From an uncultured Bacteroidota bacterium (GTDB taxonomy: Bacteria > Bacteroidota > Bacteroidia > UKL13-3): a DNA stretch of 64,000 nucleotides. Shown piece after piece: positions 10,367 to 19,559 of this stretch; the stretch's first letter is position 1, and every line of letters starts with the position of its first letter. The translations under genes and the position numbers were made by a program. The stretch lies in NCBI GenBank assembly GCA_903883965.1, contig CAISCU010000033.1:50387-114386 (forward strand), read 5' to 3'. The notes beneath the pieces were generated by a model. The model was given only the letters and a program-made list of their open reading frames with translations, did not search any database and was not told the DNA's origin.

Positions 10367-10873
10367 CTATTTAAACCCAATTGAATTCTTGCCTTTTTCA
10401 ACTTTTTCAGCCTTTAAGAGGACTTCTTCTTTCATTTTAGCTTTATAGGCATCCATTTTATCAGCTAAGTCTGCATCTGAAGTGCCTAAGATTTGAACTG
10501 CTAGTAAACCGGCATTTTTTGCATTGTTAATGGCAACGGTTGCTACAGGCACACCTCCTGGCATCTGAACAATAGATAACAAGGAGTCTAAACCTGATAA
10601 AGTTTTCAATTGAACTGGCACACCTATAACTGGTAAACTTGAACAAGCAGCAACCATTCCTGGTAAGTGTGCAGCACCTCCGGCTCCAGCTATAATCACT
10701 TTAAGGCCTTTTAGTCGTGCAGAATTGGCGTATTCAAACATTCTTTCTGGAGTTCTATGTGCAGAAACTACAGTCATCTCGTAATCTATTCCAAATTCTC
10801 TCAAAACTACAGCTGCCTCGTTCATGACTTCCAAGTCACTATCGGAGCCCATAATAATTCCTACCTTTTTCAT
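10367..10873 (-). CDS. purE: 5-(carboxyamino)imidazole ribonucleotide mutase
   Basis: [14 protein letters not shown]...[14 protein letters not shown]...[12 protein letters not shown]; start at [10 protein letters not shown]. Confidence 0.95.
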   Translation of the reverse strand: MKKVGIIMGSDSDLEVMNEAAVVLREFGIDYEMTVVSAHRTPERMFEYANSARLKGLKVIIAGAGGAAHLPGMVAACSSLPVIGVPVQLKTLSGLDSLLSIVQMPGGVPVATVAINNAKNAGLLAVQILGTSDADLADKMDAYKAKMKEEVLLKAEKVEKGKNSIGFK

Positions 10874-10910
10874 GAAAGATATTTTGTTGGATGAATCAAT
10901 CACAAAAGGA

Positions 10911-11243
10911 TTAAGCCTCTTCTTCTTCTGTTCTTTCAATACCTTCCATTAAGTCTCTGATTTCTCTGAGCTCTTCTTGGTTGTATTTATTACCGTAATC
11001 TGCAAGAAGATCTAGTAAGTAGTCTAAATTTGCATTGCTGTCTTCTTCCTCTAAAAACAAGAAACTGTAGCTACCATTGTTTTCAATGTCTTCATAAGCT
11101 AAACGAATCATTTTTACCAAACCTGGTTCTTTCAAATTGTCTTTGAAATAAGTTCTCAACTCCTTTAGCAATTCAATTACATTTGACTGGTCTTCACTGC
11201 TTTTGCTCAGTTCTTTTTTAATTTTTGAAATAATTTCTTTCAT
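10911..11243 (-). CDS. Conserved hypothetical acidic protein
   Basis: 110 aa uninterrupted ORF with acidic composition, just upstream of purE on the same strand. Confidence 0.6.
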   Translation of the reverse strand: MKEIISKIKKELSKSSEDQSNVIELLKELRTYFKDNLKEPGLVKMIRLAYEDIENNGSYSFLFLEEEDSNANLDYLLDLLADYGNKYNQEELREIRDLMEGIERTEEEEA

Positions 11244-11309
11244 GTGATGGGAATTATACGCTGCAAAATTAAGTTTTTTGTGGGCTTTAAAGGAATAATA
11301 TTTTAAAAT

Positions 11310-11678
11310 ATGAAAAATGGTCTTTATACAATCCTATTATTGGGAATAGCCAATGTCTTTATGAATATGGCCTGGTATGGGCATTTGCAATTTCAGAAAT
11401 GGGGATTGGTAAAAACAAATTGGTTGCCAGGAATTGTATTAATTAGCTGGTTAATAGCCTTGGTAGAATATGTATTTCAAGTTCCAGCTAACAAATTGGG
11501 CTATATCGAAAATGGAGGACCCTTTACCATTATTGAACTCAAAACCATTCAAGAGGTGCTTTCTCTTGGTTTATTTGTTTTGGTCAATGCATTGGTATTT
11601 AAGGAAAACTTTCAATTAAAGCACTTGATAGGCTTTTTGTTTATTTTATTCGGTGCTTGGATAATTTTTAAGAAATAG
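11310..11678 (+). CDS. DMT/DUF486 family membrane protein
   Basis: FMNMAWYGHLQF...EYVFQVPANKLGY...LKTIQEVLSLGLFVLVNALVFKE. Confidence 0.85.
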   Translation: MKNGLYTILLLGIANVFMNMAWYGHLQFQKWGLVKTNWLPGIVLISWLIALVEYVFQVPANKLGYIENGGPFTIIELKTIQEVLSLGLFVLVNALVFKENFQLKHLIGFLFILFGAWIIFKK

Positions 11679-11686
11679 ACATAAAA

Positions 11687-11706
11687 AAAACCCGTTTCCG
11701 GGTTTT
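11687..11706. terminator. Bidirectional intrinsic terminator between DUF486 and gcvH
   Basis: AAAACCCG-TTTC-CGGGTTTT hairpin flanked by A-run and T-rich sequence between convergent genes. Confidence 0.85.
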
Positions 11707-11712
11707 AATTTT

Positions 11713-12090
11713 TTAGGCACCTATCAATGATTTGTATGCTTCTACATTCATCAGTCCGCTTATTTCATCTTGATTGCTGATTTTTACTTTAATCATCCAT
11801 CCGTTTTCATAAGGTTCACTGTTTACCAATTCTGGAGAGCCATCTAATTGCGGGTTTAGTTCTATTACCTCACCAGATAAAGGCATAAATAAATCACTTA
11901 CTGTTTTTACAGCTTCAACTGTTCCAAAAACGTCGTGCTGACCAACACTTTTACCTTTGCTGTCAATATCAACATAAACAATATCGCCCAATTCATGTTG
12001 AGCAAAATCGGTAATTCCTACAGTAGCAACATCACCTTCAACACGAACCCATTCGTGGTCTTTGGTGTAATAGAGATTTTCAGGTAAATT
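11713..12090 (-). CDS. gcvH: Glycine cleavage system H protein
   Basis: MNLPENLYYTKDHEWVRVEGDVATVGITDFAQHELGDIVYVD...VFGTVEAVKTVSDLFMPLSGEV. Confidence 0.95.
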   Translation of the reverse strand, partial: NLPENLYYTKDHEWVRVEGDVATVGITDFAQHELGDIVYVDIDSKGKSVGQHDVFGTVEAVKTVSDLFMPLSGEVIELNPQLDGSPELVNSEPYENGWMIKVKISNQDEISGLMNVEAYKSLIGA

Positions 12091-12177
12091 CATTTTTGCA
12101 ATTAAATTATTTGCCCGCAATTTAAGTTTTATCAGTCAATAAAAAAACGGCAATCCAAGTAGATGTATTAATAAAAG

Positions 12178-12861
12178 TTAGTGTTGTTTTGATAATAGGG
12201 CTTCCATCACTGTTACAGGAAGTAGTAAACAACTCAAGGCATAAAAAAAGTCCTCTATGGGTATGCTGATCAAACGTAAGCCAATAATGTGCTCTGAACT
12301 GTACCAAACAATTGGACTAGGTGTGACCGCGCCTGTAAGTACACCATTGATGATCACAAAAGGCAATAAGTGTACAAAGTATGCTATCCAAAAATAAGCC
12401 ATGTATGCTTTTTTTAGCCAAAATTGATGGGCTGCTAACAACACAAAAGCAATACTGGTATTCACCAAAGTATAGGTTTTAGTGGTAAATGCAACCATTG
12501 CCACCAAACAAACTAGCATACCTATCACATTCAACCAGGTTATCAATTGTGTATAGATACCCCTTTTTAAATAGGCTTTCAAACAGGCATATATAAATAT
12601 ACTGGCATAGGGCACTACTATAAAAAAGCTCAATTCCTCAATGGGTAATCCCCAAAACTTTAAAGTAGAAGAATATGCCGGATTGAACCCCCAAATTTGT
12701 TGTTTGGTAAACCAAATATCCCATGCAATAAACAAAACAGCATTTACCAATAAACCTATTGACAAAGATTTCCATTGCTTGTAAAAAGCCACTTTTTTAT
12801 CAAATGACAAAGCAAGTGGACCTGCTATTGAAATCAGCATGAGCCAGGCGTATAAAGTCAT
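12178..12861 (-). CDS. Lycopene cyclase domain protein (CrtYcd-like)
   Basis: 227 aa multi-TM; WGFNPAYSSTLKFWGLPIEELSFFIVVPYASIFIY and IPIEDFFYAL, repeated PxEE/PxED-type motifs. Confidence 0.85.
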   Translation of the reverse strand: MTLYAWLMLISIAGPLALSFDKKVAFYKQWKSLSIGLLVNAVLFIAWDIWFTKQQIWGFNPAYSSTLKFWGLPIEELSFFIVVPYASIFIYACLKAYLKRGIYTQLITWLNVIGMLVCLVAMVAFTTKTYTLVNTSIAFVLLAAHQFWLKKAYMAYFWIAYFVHLLPFVIINGVLTGAVTPSPIVWYSSEHIIGLRLISIPIEDFFYALSCLLLPVTVMEALLSKQH

Positions 12862-13310
12862 TAGTTGGAGCTGTTAGGGTTTTTCCAATATTTCATTGGA
12901 ACGATAAGCATTCCAAAGTTTTCACCCTGTTCTTTTTGCAAATGTTTGTGGTGAATTTTATGTGCCCTTCTGATGGCTTTAATGTACCTGTTGTTTGAAT
13001 GTGTAAAGTATTTGAAGCGCTGGTGTATGATAATTTCATGTACAATGAAATAGGCCAATCCATATAGGGAAATTCCAATACCAATATAAAAACGGAAGTC
13101 TTGATAAATACTTCCTGTTATGTAACAATACGCACTTGGTATGGCAAAAATTAAGAAGAAAGCATCGTTTTTTTCAAAAAAACCGGGTTCTACCTGATGA
13201 TGGTCTTTGTGTAAATACCAGAGTAATCCATGCATCACAAACTTGTGTGTGAACCATGCAACAAACTCCATGGCAATGAAAGTAAATAGAACAACTAATA
13301 GATTAAACAT
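12861..13310 (-). CDS. crtZ: Beta-carotene hydroxylase (CrtZ-like, fatty acid hydroxylase superfamily)
   Basis: His clusters HKFVMHG, HKDHHQ, HEIIIHQRF, RRAHKIHHKH. Confidence 0.88.
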   Translation of the reverse strand: MFNLLVVLFTFIAMEFVAWFTHKFVMHGLLWYLHKDHHQVEPGFFEKNDAFFLIFAIPSAYCYITGSIYQDFRFYIGIGISLYGLAYFIVHEIIIHQRFKYFTHSNNRYIKAIRRAHKIHHKHLQKEQGENFGMLIVPMKYWKNPNSSN

Positions 13311-13348
13311 AGCTAAGAAACAGCTTAAAAGTTAAAATGTTTCCCAAA

Positions 13349-14011
13349 TTACACATTTAGACTTACAAAAAAGAGCAATTGTAGCACATATAAAAAAGCG
13401 GCGTACCTGCTTTTATTGTGTAATTGTTGTTGCACAATCCAATAACAAAATACAAATCCAAAAAAGAACCACGCTGTATAATTTTGAATTGGTATAACAC
13501 CCTGATCCCATTTCCAGAATCCAAGCATTGGTGCAATAGGTTCTATAAACAAATCGGTCAATACCATTAACAAACCACCTAATATAGCTGCTGTTAACTG
13601 GTGTATTTTTAGTTTTAATTTTTGGGCTATCCATTCTACTAAACTGATGCTCGAAAAACTTACCAAAACCCAATTTGCTCCAATTAGTAGTGGAGTATTG
13701 GCTAATTTAGGGCCTAGGTTTTCGAGGTATTCGTATTTTCCAAACAATAGTCCCGACTGAACGCCCATTAGCTCTATAACAAAACCAGCAGCAAACAGCA
13801 GTAGCACCTGCACATAAAAAAAATTGTTTCGCTGTTCATAACTATAAATGAATAGTCCAAAATTTAAGAGCAAATGAAAAGGAGTCAATTGGGCAAATTC
13901 AGCATTGAATTGTATGCCTATGCCACCAATCACAAAAAACAACAAGGTAATCTGGCAACTCAGAGCCAATGGCCTACTCAGTAATTGATTGATACCTTGT
14001 TTCATGCTCAA
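13349..14011 (-). CDS. Carotenoid biosynthesis protein (CruF/DUF422-like carotenoid 1,2-hydratase)
   Basis: Multi-TM; FVIELMGVQSGLLFGKYEYLENLGPKLANTPLLIGANW...DLFIEPIAPMLGFWKW; clusters with the cyclase and hydroxylase. Confidence 0.8.
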   Translation of the reverse strand: MSMKQGINQLLSRPLALSCQITLLFFVIGGIGIQFNAEFAQLTPFHLLLNFGLFIYSYEQRNNFFYVQVLLLFAAGFVIELMGVQSGLLFGKYEYLENLGPKLANTPLLIGANWVLVSFSSISLVEWIAQKLKLKIHQLTAAILGGLLMVLTDLFIEPIAPMLGFWKWDQGVIPIQNYTAWFFFGFVFCYWIVQQQLHNKSRYAAFLYVLQLLFFVSLNV

Positions 14012-14832
14012 TTGATTTTTGATTTAGGCGGATTTTTAAGATTTTGATATCCGGTTAAAGACATCGCAACTGAACCAATAAATATTTCTGACTCTACTTT
14101 CAATACCATGTGGTTGTCATCGTCACTAACCCAAATTGTTAGAGCATCTTCTGATTTAAATAAGTCGCCTGTTTTTACTTGAGGCCTGATTTTAATGGCA
14201 TTGAATTTTCCTGCATCTACCTTCACTTTTTCTCTACCTAAGAATTTGATACTGTAATTGTATACTTTGCCATCCATATAAAACTCTGTGGGGTAAGTGT
14301 CTCCAATTTTAGCATTGGTAACATCCCATAACCTAGACCAATAATAAACAGAAACCAAGTCTTGAACTTGATATGGTGCATCTGTAATGTTTCCTTTTTT
14401 GGTATTGATTCTTCTGTTTTCATGGTCAAATATTGCAAAATCAGAATCACGGTATTTACCTTCTTCAATTTTTTTGGTGTACTTAACTGGAACCATTGCA
14501 TCTATATCTAGGTAGCTTTCGTAGTCGTTGCGAACCTTGTTATACAATGCATCAATGGTTCTTGAAGACCTTGCTGAACATTTGATATTCATGGTTTTTC
14601 GCCCGTTTAATAAAACAGGTTCAGGCATAATCTCTAAACTTGCATAACCAGCATTGAATGGCCCATAGTGCATTCTGTACTCTAATTTTTCACCATAGCC
14701 AAAAGCAAAATTAGAGACTTTAGAATAGGCGCTGCGGTCGTCTGTTTTTTTCTTTGGCATTTCAGCCAATACGCCAAATGAGCATGCAAAAAGGCAAATT
14801 GTTCCAACGAAATGTTTAAATGAGGTTTTCAT
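14008..14832 (-). CDS. DUF3108 domain-containing exported protein
   Basis: FGYGEKLEYRMHYGPFNAGYASLEI...SRTIDALYNKVRNDYESYLD; signal peptide if started at MKTSFKHFVG. Confidence 0.8.
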   Translation of the reverse strand: MKTSFKHFVGTICLFACSFGVLAEMPKKKTDDRSAYSKVSNFAFGYGEKLEYRMHYGPFNAGYASLEIMPEPVLLNGRKTMNIKCSARSSRTIDALYNKVRNDYESYLDIDAMVPVKYTKKIEEGKYRDSDFAIFDHENRRINTKKGNITDAPYQVQDLVSVYYWSRLWDVTNAKIGDTYPTEFYMDGKVYNYSIKFLGREKVKVDAGKFNAIKIRPQVKTGDLFKSEDALTIWVSDDDNHMVLKVESEIFIGSVAMSLTGYQNLKNPPKSKIN

Positions 14833-14887
14833 ACAACCCAATGCATTACAAATGCCATACCAAAAACAATATTTATAGAAAATAAAA

Positions 14888-16423
14888 TTAAAGGTCAAAC
14901 TTGATACCTTGAGCCAAAGGCAATTCTTTGCCATAGTTAATGGTATTGGTTTGTCTGCGCATGTATACTTTCCAAGAATCACTGCCACTTTCACGTCCAC
15001 CACCTGTTTCTTTTTCTCCTCCAAATGCGCCACCTATTTCAGCGCCACTTGTTCCAATATTTACATTGGCTATACCGCAATCGCTTCCCCATGCACTTAA
15101 AAACTGTTCAGCTTCTTGTATGTGTTGCGTAAAAATACTTGAACTCAGGCCTTGTTTTACATCATTTTGCATAGCTATGGCATCGTCTAAGTTTTTGTAC
15201 TTCATGAGGTATAAAATAGGCGCAAAAGTTTCAGCTTGTACAATTGGAAAATGGTTTTCTGCCTCACAAATGGCTGGTTTTACATAACAACCACTTTCAA
15301 ATCCAGCACCTTGCATTTTTTCACCCCCACAAATTACCTTTCCTCCTTGTTCACCTAATGCAGTCAACGCATTTAAAAACGCCTCAACAGCTGCTTTGTC
15401 AATCAATGGACCAACCAGGTTTCCAGTTAGTGGATTGCCAATACTCAATTGGGCATATGCTTTTATGAGTTTTTGTTTTACGGTTTCATAAATATTTTCA
15501 TGAACGATGAGTCGGCGGGTAGTAGTACATCTTTGTCCGGCTGTTCCTACAGCTCCAAAAACAACACCAATCATTGCTAAATCTAAATTGGCATTTTCGG
15601 TAAGTATGATGGCATTATTGCCTCCCAATTCAAGCAGTGCTTTTCCAAATCTTTCGGCTAAGGCTTTACCTACAGCACGTCCCATTCTGGTTGATCCGGT
15701 AGCTGATACCAAAGGAATGCGTTCGTCGTTGCTCATCCACTCTCCTACATCTGCTTTGCCATTTACCATACAAAATATACCTTCAGGAAGGTTGTTTGAT
15801 TTTAAAACTTTGGCCATTAAATGTTGGCAAGCAAAAGCAGATAAAGGTGTTTTTTCTGAAGGCTTCCAAATGCAAACATCACCACAAACAGCAGCTATCA
15901 TACTGTTCCAGCTCCATACGGCTACTGGAAAATTAAAGGCCGATATTATACCAACAATACCTAATGGATGGTATTGTTCATACATTCTATGATTGGGTCT
16001 TTCGCTATGCATGGTTAAGCCATTTAATTGTCTGCTCAAGCCAACTGCAAAATCACAGATATCTATCATTTCTTGTACTTCGCCTAAACCCTCTTGTAAG
16101 CTTTTACCCATTTCATAACTTACTAATTTACCCAAAGCATCTTTGTGTGATCTTAAAACATCCCCGTATTGTCTCACAATTTCACCTCTTTTAGGTGCAG
16201 GCATTTTGCGCCAAACTAAAAAAGCAGCTTGGGCTGCTTCAATTACTTTGTTGTATTCCTCTTTGGTTGTTAATGTAATACCAGCAATGGTTTTACCATC
16301 AACTGGGCTGCTTACTTCAAGCATTTCTGCTTGAGCTGAGCTAAAAAAGTGTTGACCGGTTGTAGTGCCTTTATTGAGGCTATTGATTCCCAATGGGATT
16401 AAAATTTCTTCTTGAATATTCAT
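14888..16423 (-). CDS. Aldehyde dehydrogenase, ALDH7/AmaB-like (L-aminoadipate-semialdehyde dehydrogenase)
   Basis: FNFPVAVWSWN, WKPSEKTPL, LELGGNNAI, GTAGQRCTTTRR, catalytic Cys. Confidence 0.88.
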   Translation of the reverse strand: MNIQEEILIPLGINSLNKGTTTGQHFFSSAQAEMLEVSSPVDGKTIAGITLTTKEEYNKVIEAAQAAFLVWRKMPAPKRGEIVRQYGDVLRSHKDALGKLVSYEMGKSLQEGLGEVQEMIDICDFAVGLSRQLNGLTMHSERPNHRMYEQYHPLGIVGIISAFNFPVAVWSWNSMIAAVCGDVCIWKPSEKTPLSAFACQHLMAKVLKSNNLPEGIFCMVNGKADVGEWMSNDERIPLVSATGSTRMGRAVGKALAERFGKALLELGGNNAIILTENANLDLAMIGVVFGAVGTAGQRCTTTRRLIVHENIYETVKQKLIKAYAQLSIGNPLTGNLVGPLIDKAAVEAFLNALTALGEQGGKVICGGEKMQGAGFESGCYVKPAICEAENHFPIVQAETFAPILYLMKYKNLDDAIAMQNDVKQGLSSSIFTQHIQEAEQFLSAWGSDCGIANVNIGTSGAEIGGAFGGEKETGGGRESGSDSWKVYMRRQTNTINYGKELPLAQGIKFDL

Positions 16424-16434
16424 TGTTTTTTAAT

Positions 16435-19400
16435 TTATAACGAAAAGTTTCTGATCAGTTTAATTGGGTTTAGTTCTTTTAAGTTCAATACAAAATTTGC
16501 TTTTTCAAAGAACGCATTTTGATTGTTCAAGTTCCAATAATTTCTCAATTCATTTGAGCAGAGGGCCTCAATTGGGAAGTAAATTGCAAAAATATCTTTG
16601 TAAAAGGCAAAATAAATACCACCCACACAATTGAATTGATTGGTGTATAATATAGTATTTGTAGCCATAGTTGTAGTTTTAATTGGCGCATAATTCATGT
16701 CAAAATAAAAACCAATTGGCAAACTGGTTTTTGGTATAGGTAATGTTACATTCATGGCTGTCATCCATTTATCTGAACTACCTAAAAAAGCATTGGCCCT
16801 GAAAGCAGCTTCATTTAGAATAATTTGACGGTCATAAATACTGTTAGATGGGTTGATTGATTCGGCTCTACCTAAAAGTGTTTCATTGTATAAATAGTCA
16901 TTTAAACCAGTTGTTCCACCAGCCATAAAATAGGCTTGTTCTGAACGCCAATTTTGCCCAACAGGTGCTTGGTTGGTTTTAAAAAACAAACCTCCAAATA
17001 AGCGCAATTTGATGGTTTTTTTGCCTTTTTCAAATTCAAATCCCTGCTCAAAACTTAACCCTAATTTGTGAATGCTATTTTTGCTTAAATCTACTTGGTA
17101 ATCGATTTGTGCTTTGGCAGGGAAGAAACAAACAGCCCTCTCATAATTGTATTTGACATGCAATAAACCAAGCATGTTATTGTTCCATTTAAACAATTCA
17201 TTGGTTTGAAAATTGTTATTGAGAATTGCCCAACCAGCATATAATCTTTGACTGATGTTGCTTCTAGCGTAGCTTGGTTTCAATTCTGTTTCAATGTAAG
17301 GCTCAAATTTGCTGAATTGCGCATTGGTGTTGCTAACATTGTCAGGAATTTGATAAGCATAACTTTTCATTTGAAGACCCAAAACAATGTTTTTAAAGCG
17401 AGGGTTTATGGGGTAAAATCTGTGTTTGAAATCAAAGTAGCCATTGATATTGTTTGTTTGAAAACTATACATTGGGTTCCAGGTTAATTCATTTTTTTGT
17501 TCAGGAATAATGCTGTTGTAAAATGCCAGTCCAAGCATACTTTTATTGTAACTGTTCCAACCGTAAATAGGCATCCAAAAAACAGTAGGAGACAAGCTGT
17601 TTTCAAAATTAAAGAGCGGTTTTAATTGAATGATTGGATTTTTGCGTACATAATTGAGTTGGTTATTATGAGGGTATATATCCAAAGGCGCATTTGTCAA
17701 ATCAATGCTCACAGATATACTGTCTTTCGAATTTTTATGATACGTTTCCCACTTGCTAAAATCAGACCATTTTAAAATTGTATTCTGATTATACCAGCGC
17801 GTTTCAACAATGCTGTCACCTAATTTTAAACTAATTGGTATGGGTAATTTTGAATTCCCCTGATTGTACAATTTGATTTGTTTTTGATTGCCACAAATTG
17901 CAATGTCCTGTTTTTGGGTGCCATTTAAGAGCGTATTTTCAAACCAACTTAAACTGTCATTTCCGTTGCGGTATAATTGAGCAAAAAAATCATTTGGCAA
18001 AGGATGTTTGAACTTCCATTCTTGAAAATAAGTTTGCATCATTTTGTCAAATGCCGCGGTTCCCATATAGGCTTCTAAATAGGCAAATGACAAAGGGTTT
18101 TTGGCATATACAATACTGCCGTAATTCATGTCGGTGTATTTAGTGCTGTGTAAATTTCCAGCTTGGTCAGTATTTTTGCGTGCAGTCCATCTATACAAGA
18201 ACGCAGCCGAATTGAATTGAACCAAATTAAAATCAAATACCTTTTTTTCATTGATGGCAAATGCCGCTCGTTGCAGCTGTTCATCGTTTCGGTTTTCGTA
18301 ATAGGTATTGATACTTTCATCCATCCAAGGGTACACTCTTTCGTTAGAACCTAAAATACCATAAAACCAATTGTGCCCAATTTCATGAATGATTGTAGTT
18401 TTGTCTATGCTCTGACAGTTTGTAATGGTTGGATACTCCATGCCTCCACCAGCCTCTAAAGGGGTAATGACTACACTGGCAATATTGTAAGGGTATTCAC
18501 CAACTTTTGTGCTGTAAAAATACACTGCTTCATTGGCATAGCTCAAACCCGTTGCTAAGCTTTCTTTGGAAGCTTTAGGTGCATAAATCCAGGTATCAAC
18601 TGTTTTTCCACTCGGCAATAACACCATGCTTTTGGCTACTTTAAATTTCTTAGAGGCAAACCATGCAAAATCATGAACACTGTCTTGCACAAATTGTAAT
18701 TTTTTGAAGTTATTTATTTCAGGATTTTCAGTATTTGCTTTGACTATTTTGTTGTTTAACCAATCCAGTTCAACTTTGTTTACTAAATTTCCTGTTGCAG
18801 CAACAACATATTCTTTAGGAACTTCAATGTTTACAGTAAATTTCCCGAATTCACTGTAAAATTCACCTTGGTCTAAATAGGGCATAGGGTTCCAACCGTT
18901 TATGTCGTATACTGCTGGCTTTGGAAACCATTGTGTAATACAATAAATACTGTCTTCTAAACCCATTCTACTAAAAACTTTACCAGGAATTTTTACCCTG
19001 AATGGTGTTGAAAATACCAATTGTTGACCCGGTAATAGCGGTTGAGTAAGTGTTATTTTAGCATAATCTATGTGTTTGTCATAGATAAATACTACAGGTT
19101 TCCCATTGATGTTTGGTTGCAATGAATCTATCCATCCTCTGTCTTTTTTTGATGCATAGTAAAGACTGGTATTCTTGTTTTCTAGTTCCTGTTTTACCAA
19201 TGCTGTTTCATTGTTTTTGTAGGCATTTGGCCACAAATGAATGTAAATTTCATTCAAGGCATTTGGAGAATTGTTTGTGTAAATAAATTCCTCAAAACCA
19301 GTGAGCATTTGACGTGCATCATCTAACCTTACATCAATTGTATAATTTACATGTTGCTGCCACTTTGCCTGATTTTGAATCATTGGCAAGGTTTGTGCAA

Positions 19401-19473
19401 TTGTTAAAGGGCAAATGCCTAATAAAGAGTATATTAAAAATAAACTCTTTTTCCAATTTTTAATTTGAACCAT
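16435..19473 (-). CDS. M1 family metallopeptidase with long C-terminal region
   Basis: GGGMEYPTITN; HEIGHNW...E (HExxH-x18-E) zinc motif; signal peptide if started at MVQIKNWKKS. Confidence 0.9.
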   Translation of the reverse strand: MVQIKNWKKSLFLIYSLLGICPLTIAQTLPMIQNQAKWQQHVNYTIDVRLDDARQMLTGFEEFIYTNNSPNALNEIYIHLWPNAYKNNETALVKQELENKNTSLYYASKKDRGWIDSLQPNINGKPVVFIYDKHIDYAKITLTQPLLPGQQLVFSTPFRVKIPGKVFSRMGLEDSIYCITQWFPKPAVYDINGWNPMPYLDQGEFYSEFGKFTVNIEVPKEYVVAATGNLVNKVELDWLNNKIVKANTENPEINNFKKLQFVQDSVHDFAWFASKKFKVAKSMVLLPSGKTVDTWIYAPKASKESLATGLSYANEAVYFYSTKVGEYPYNIASVVITPLEAGGGMEYPTITNCQSIDKTTIIHEIGHNWFYGILGSNERVYPWMDESINTYYENRNDEQLQRAAFAINEKKVFDFNLVQFNSAAFLYRWTARKNTDQAGNLHSTKYTDMNYGSIVYAKNPLSFAYLEAYMGTAAFDKMMQTYFQEWKFKHPLPNDFFAQLYRNGNDSLSWFENTLLNGTQKQDIAICGNQKQIKLYNQGNSKLPIPISLKLGDSIVETRWYNQNTILKWSDFSKWETYHKNSKDSISVSIDLTNAPLDIYPHNNQLNYVRKNPIIQLKPLFNFENSLSPTVFWMPIYGWNSYNKSMLGLAFYNSIIPEQKNELTWNPMYSFQTNNINGYFDFKHRFYPINPRFKNIVLGLQMKSYAYQIPDNVSNTNAQFSKFEPYIETELKPSYARSNISQRLYAGWAILNNNFQTNELFKWNNNMLGLLHVKYNYERAVCFFPAKAQIDYQVDLSKNSIHKLGLSFEQGFEFEKGKKTIKLRLFGGLFFKTNQAPVGQNWRSEQAYFMAGGTTGLNDYLYNETLLGRAESINPSNSIYDRQIILNEAAFRANAFLGSSDKWMTAMNVTLPIPKTSLPIGFYFDMNYAPIKTTTMATNTILYTNQFNCVGGIYFAFYKDIFAIYFPIEALCSNELRNYWNLNNQNAFFEKANFVLNLKELNPIKLIRNFSL

Positions 19474-19559
19474 TGGTTCAAAAATTGTAAAAAAAAAGGA
19501 GATAATAGGCATCTGTCTACAGAACTTTCAGTTATTTTTGAATTGTTAAATGAATTGCC

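Noticed and set aside
12122-12307. 61-aa minus-strand ORF overlapping the cyclase 3' end
   Set aside because: Out-of-frame overlap with the cyclase gene and no recognisable motif
15507-15992. 161-aa plus-strand ORF
   Set aside because: Lies wholly antisense to a well-supported aldehyde dehydrogenase and shows no domain-like features
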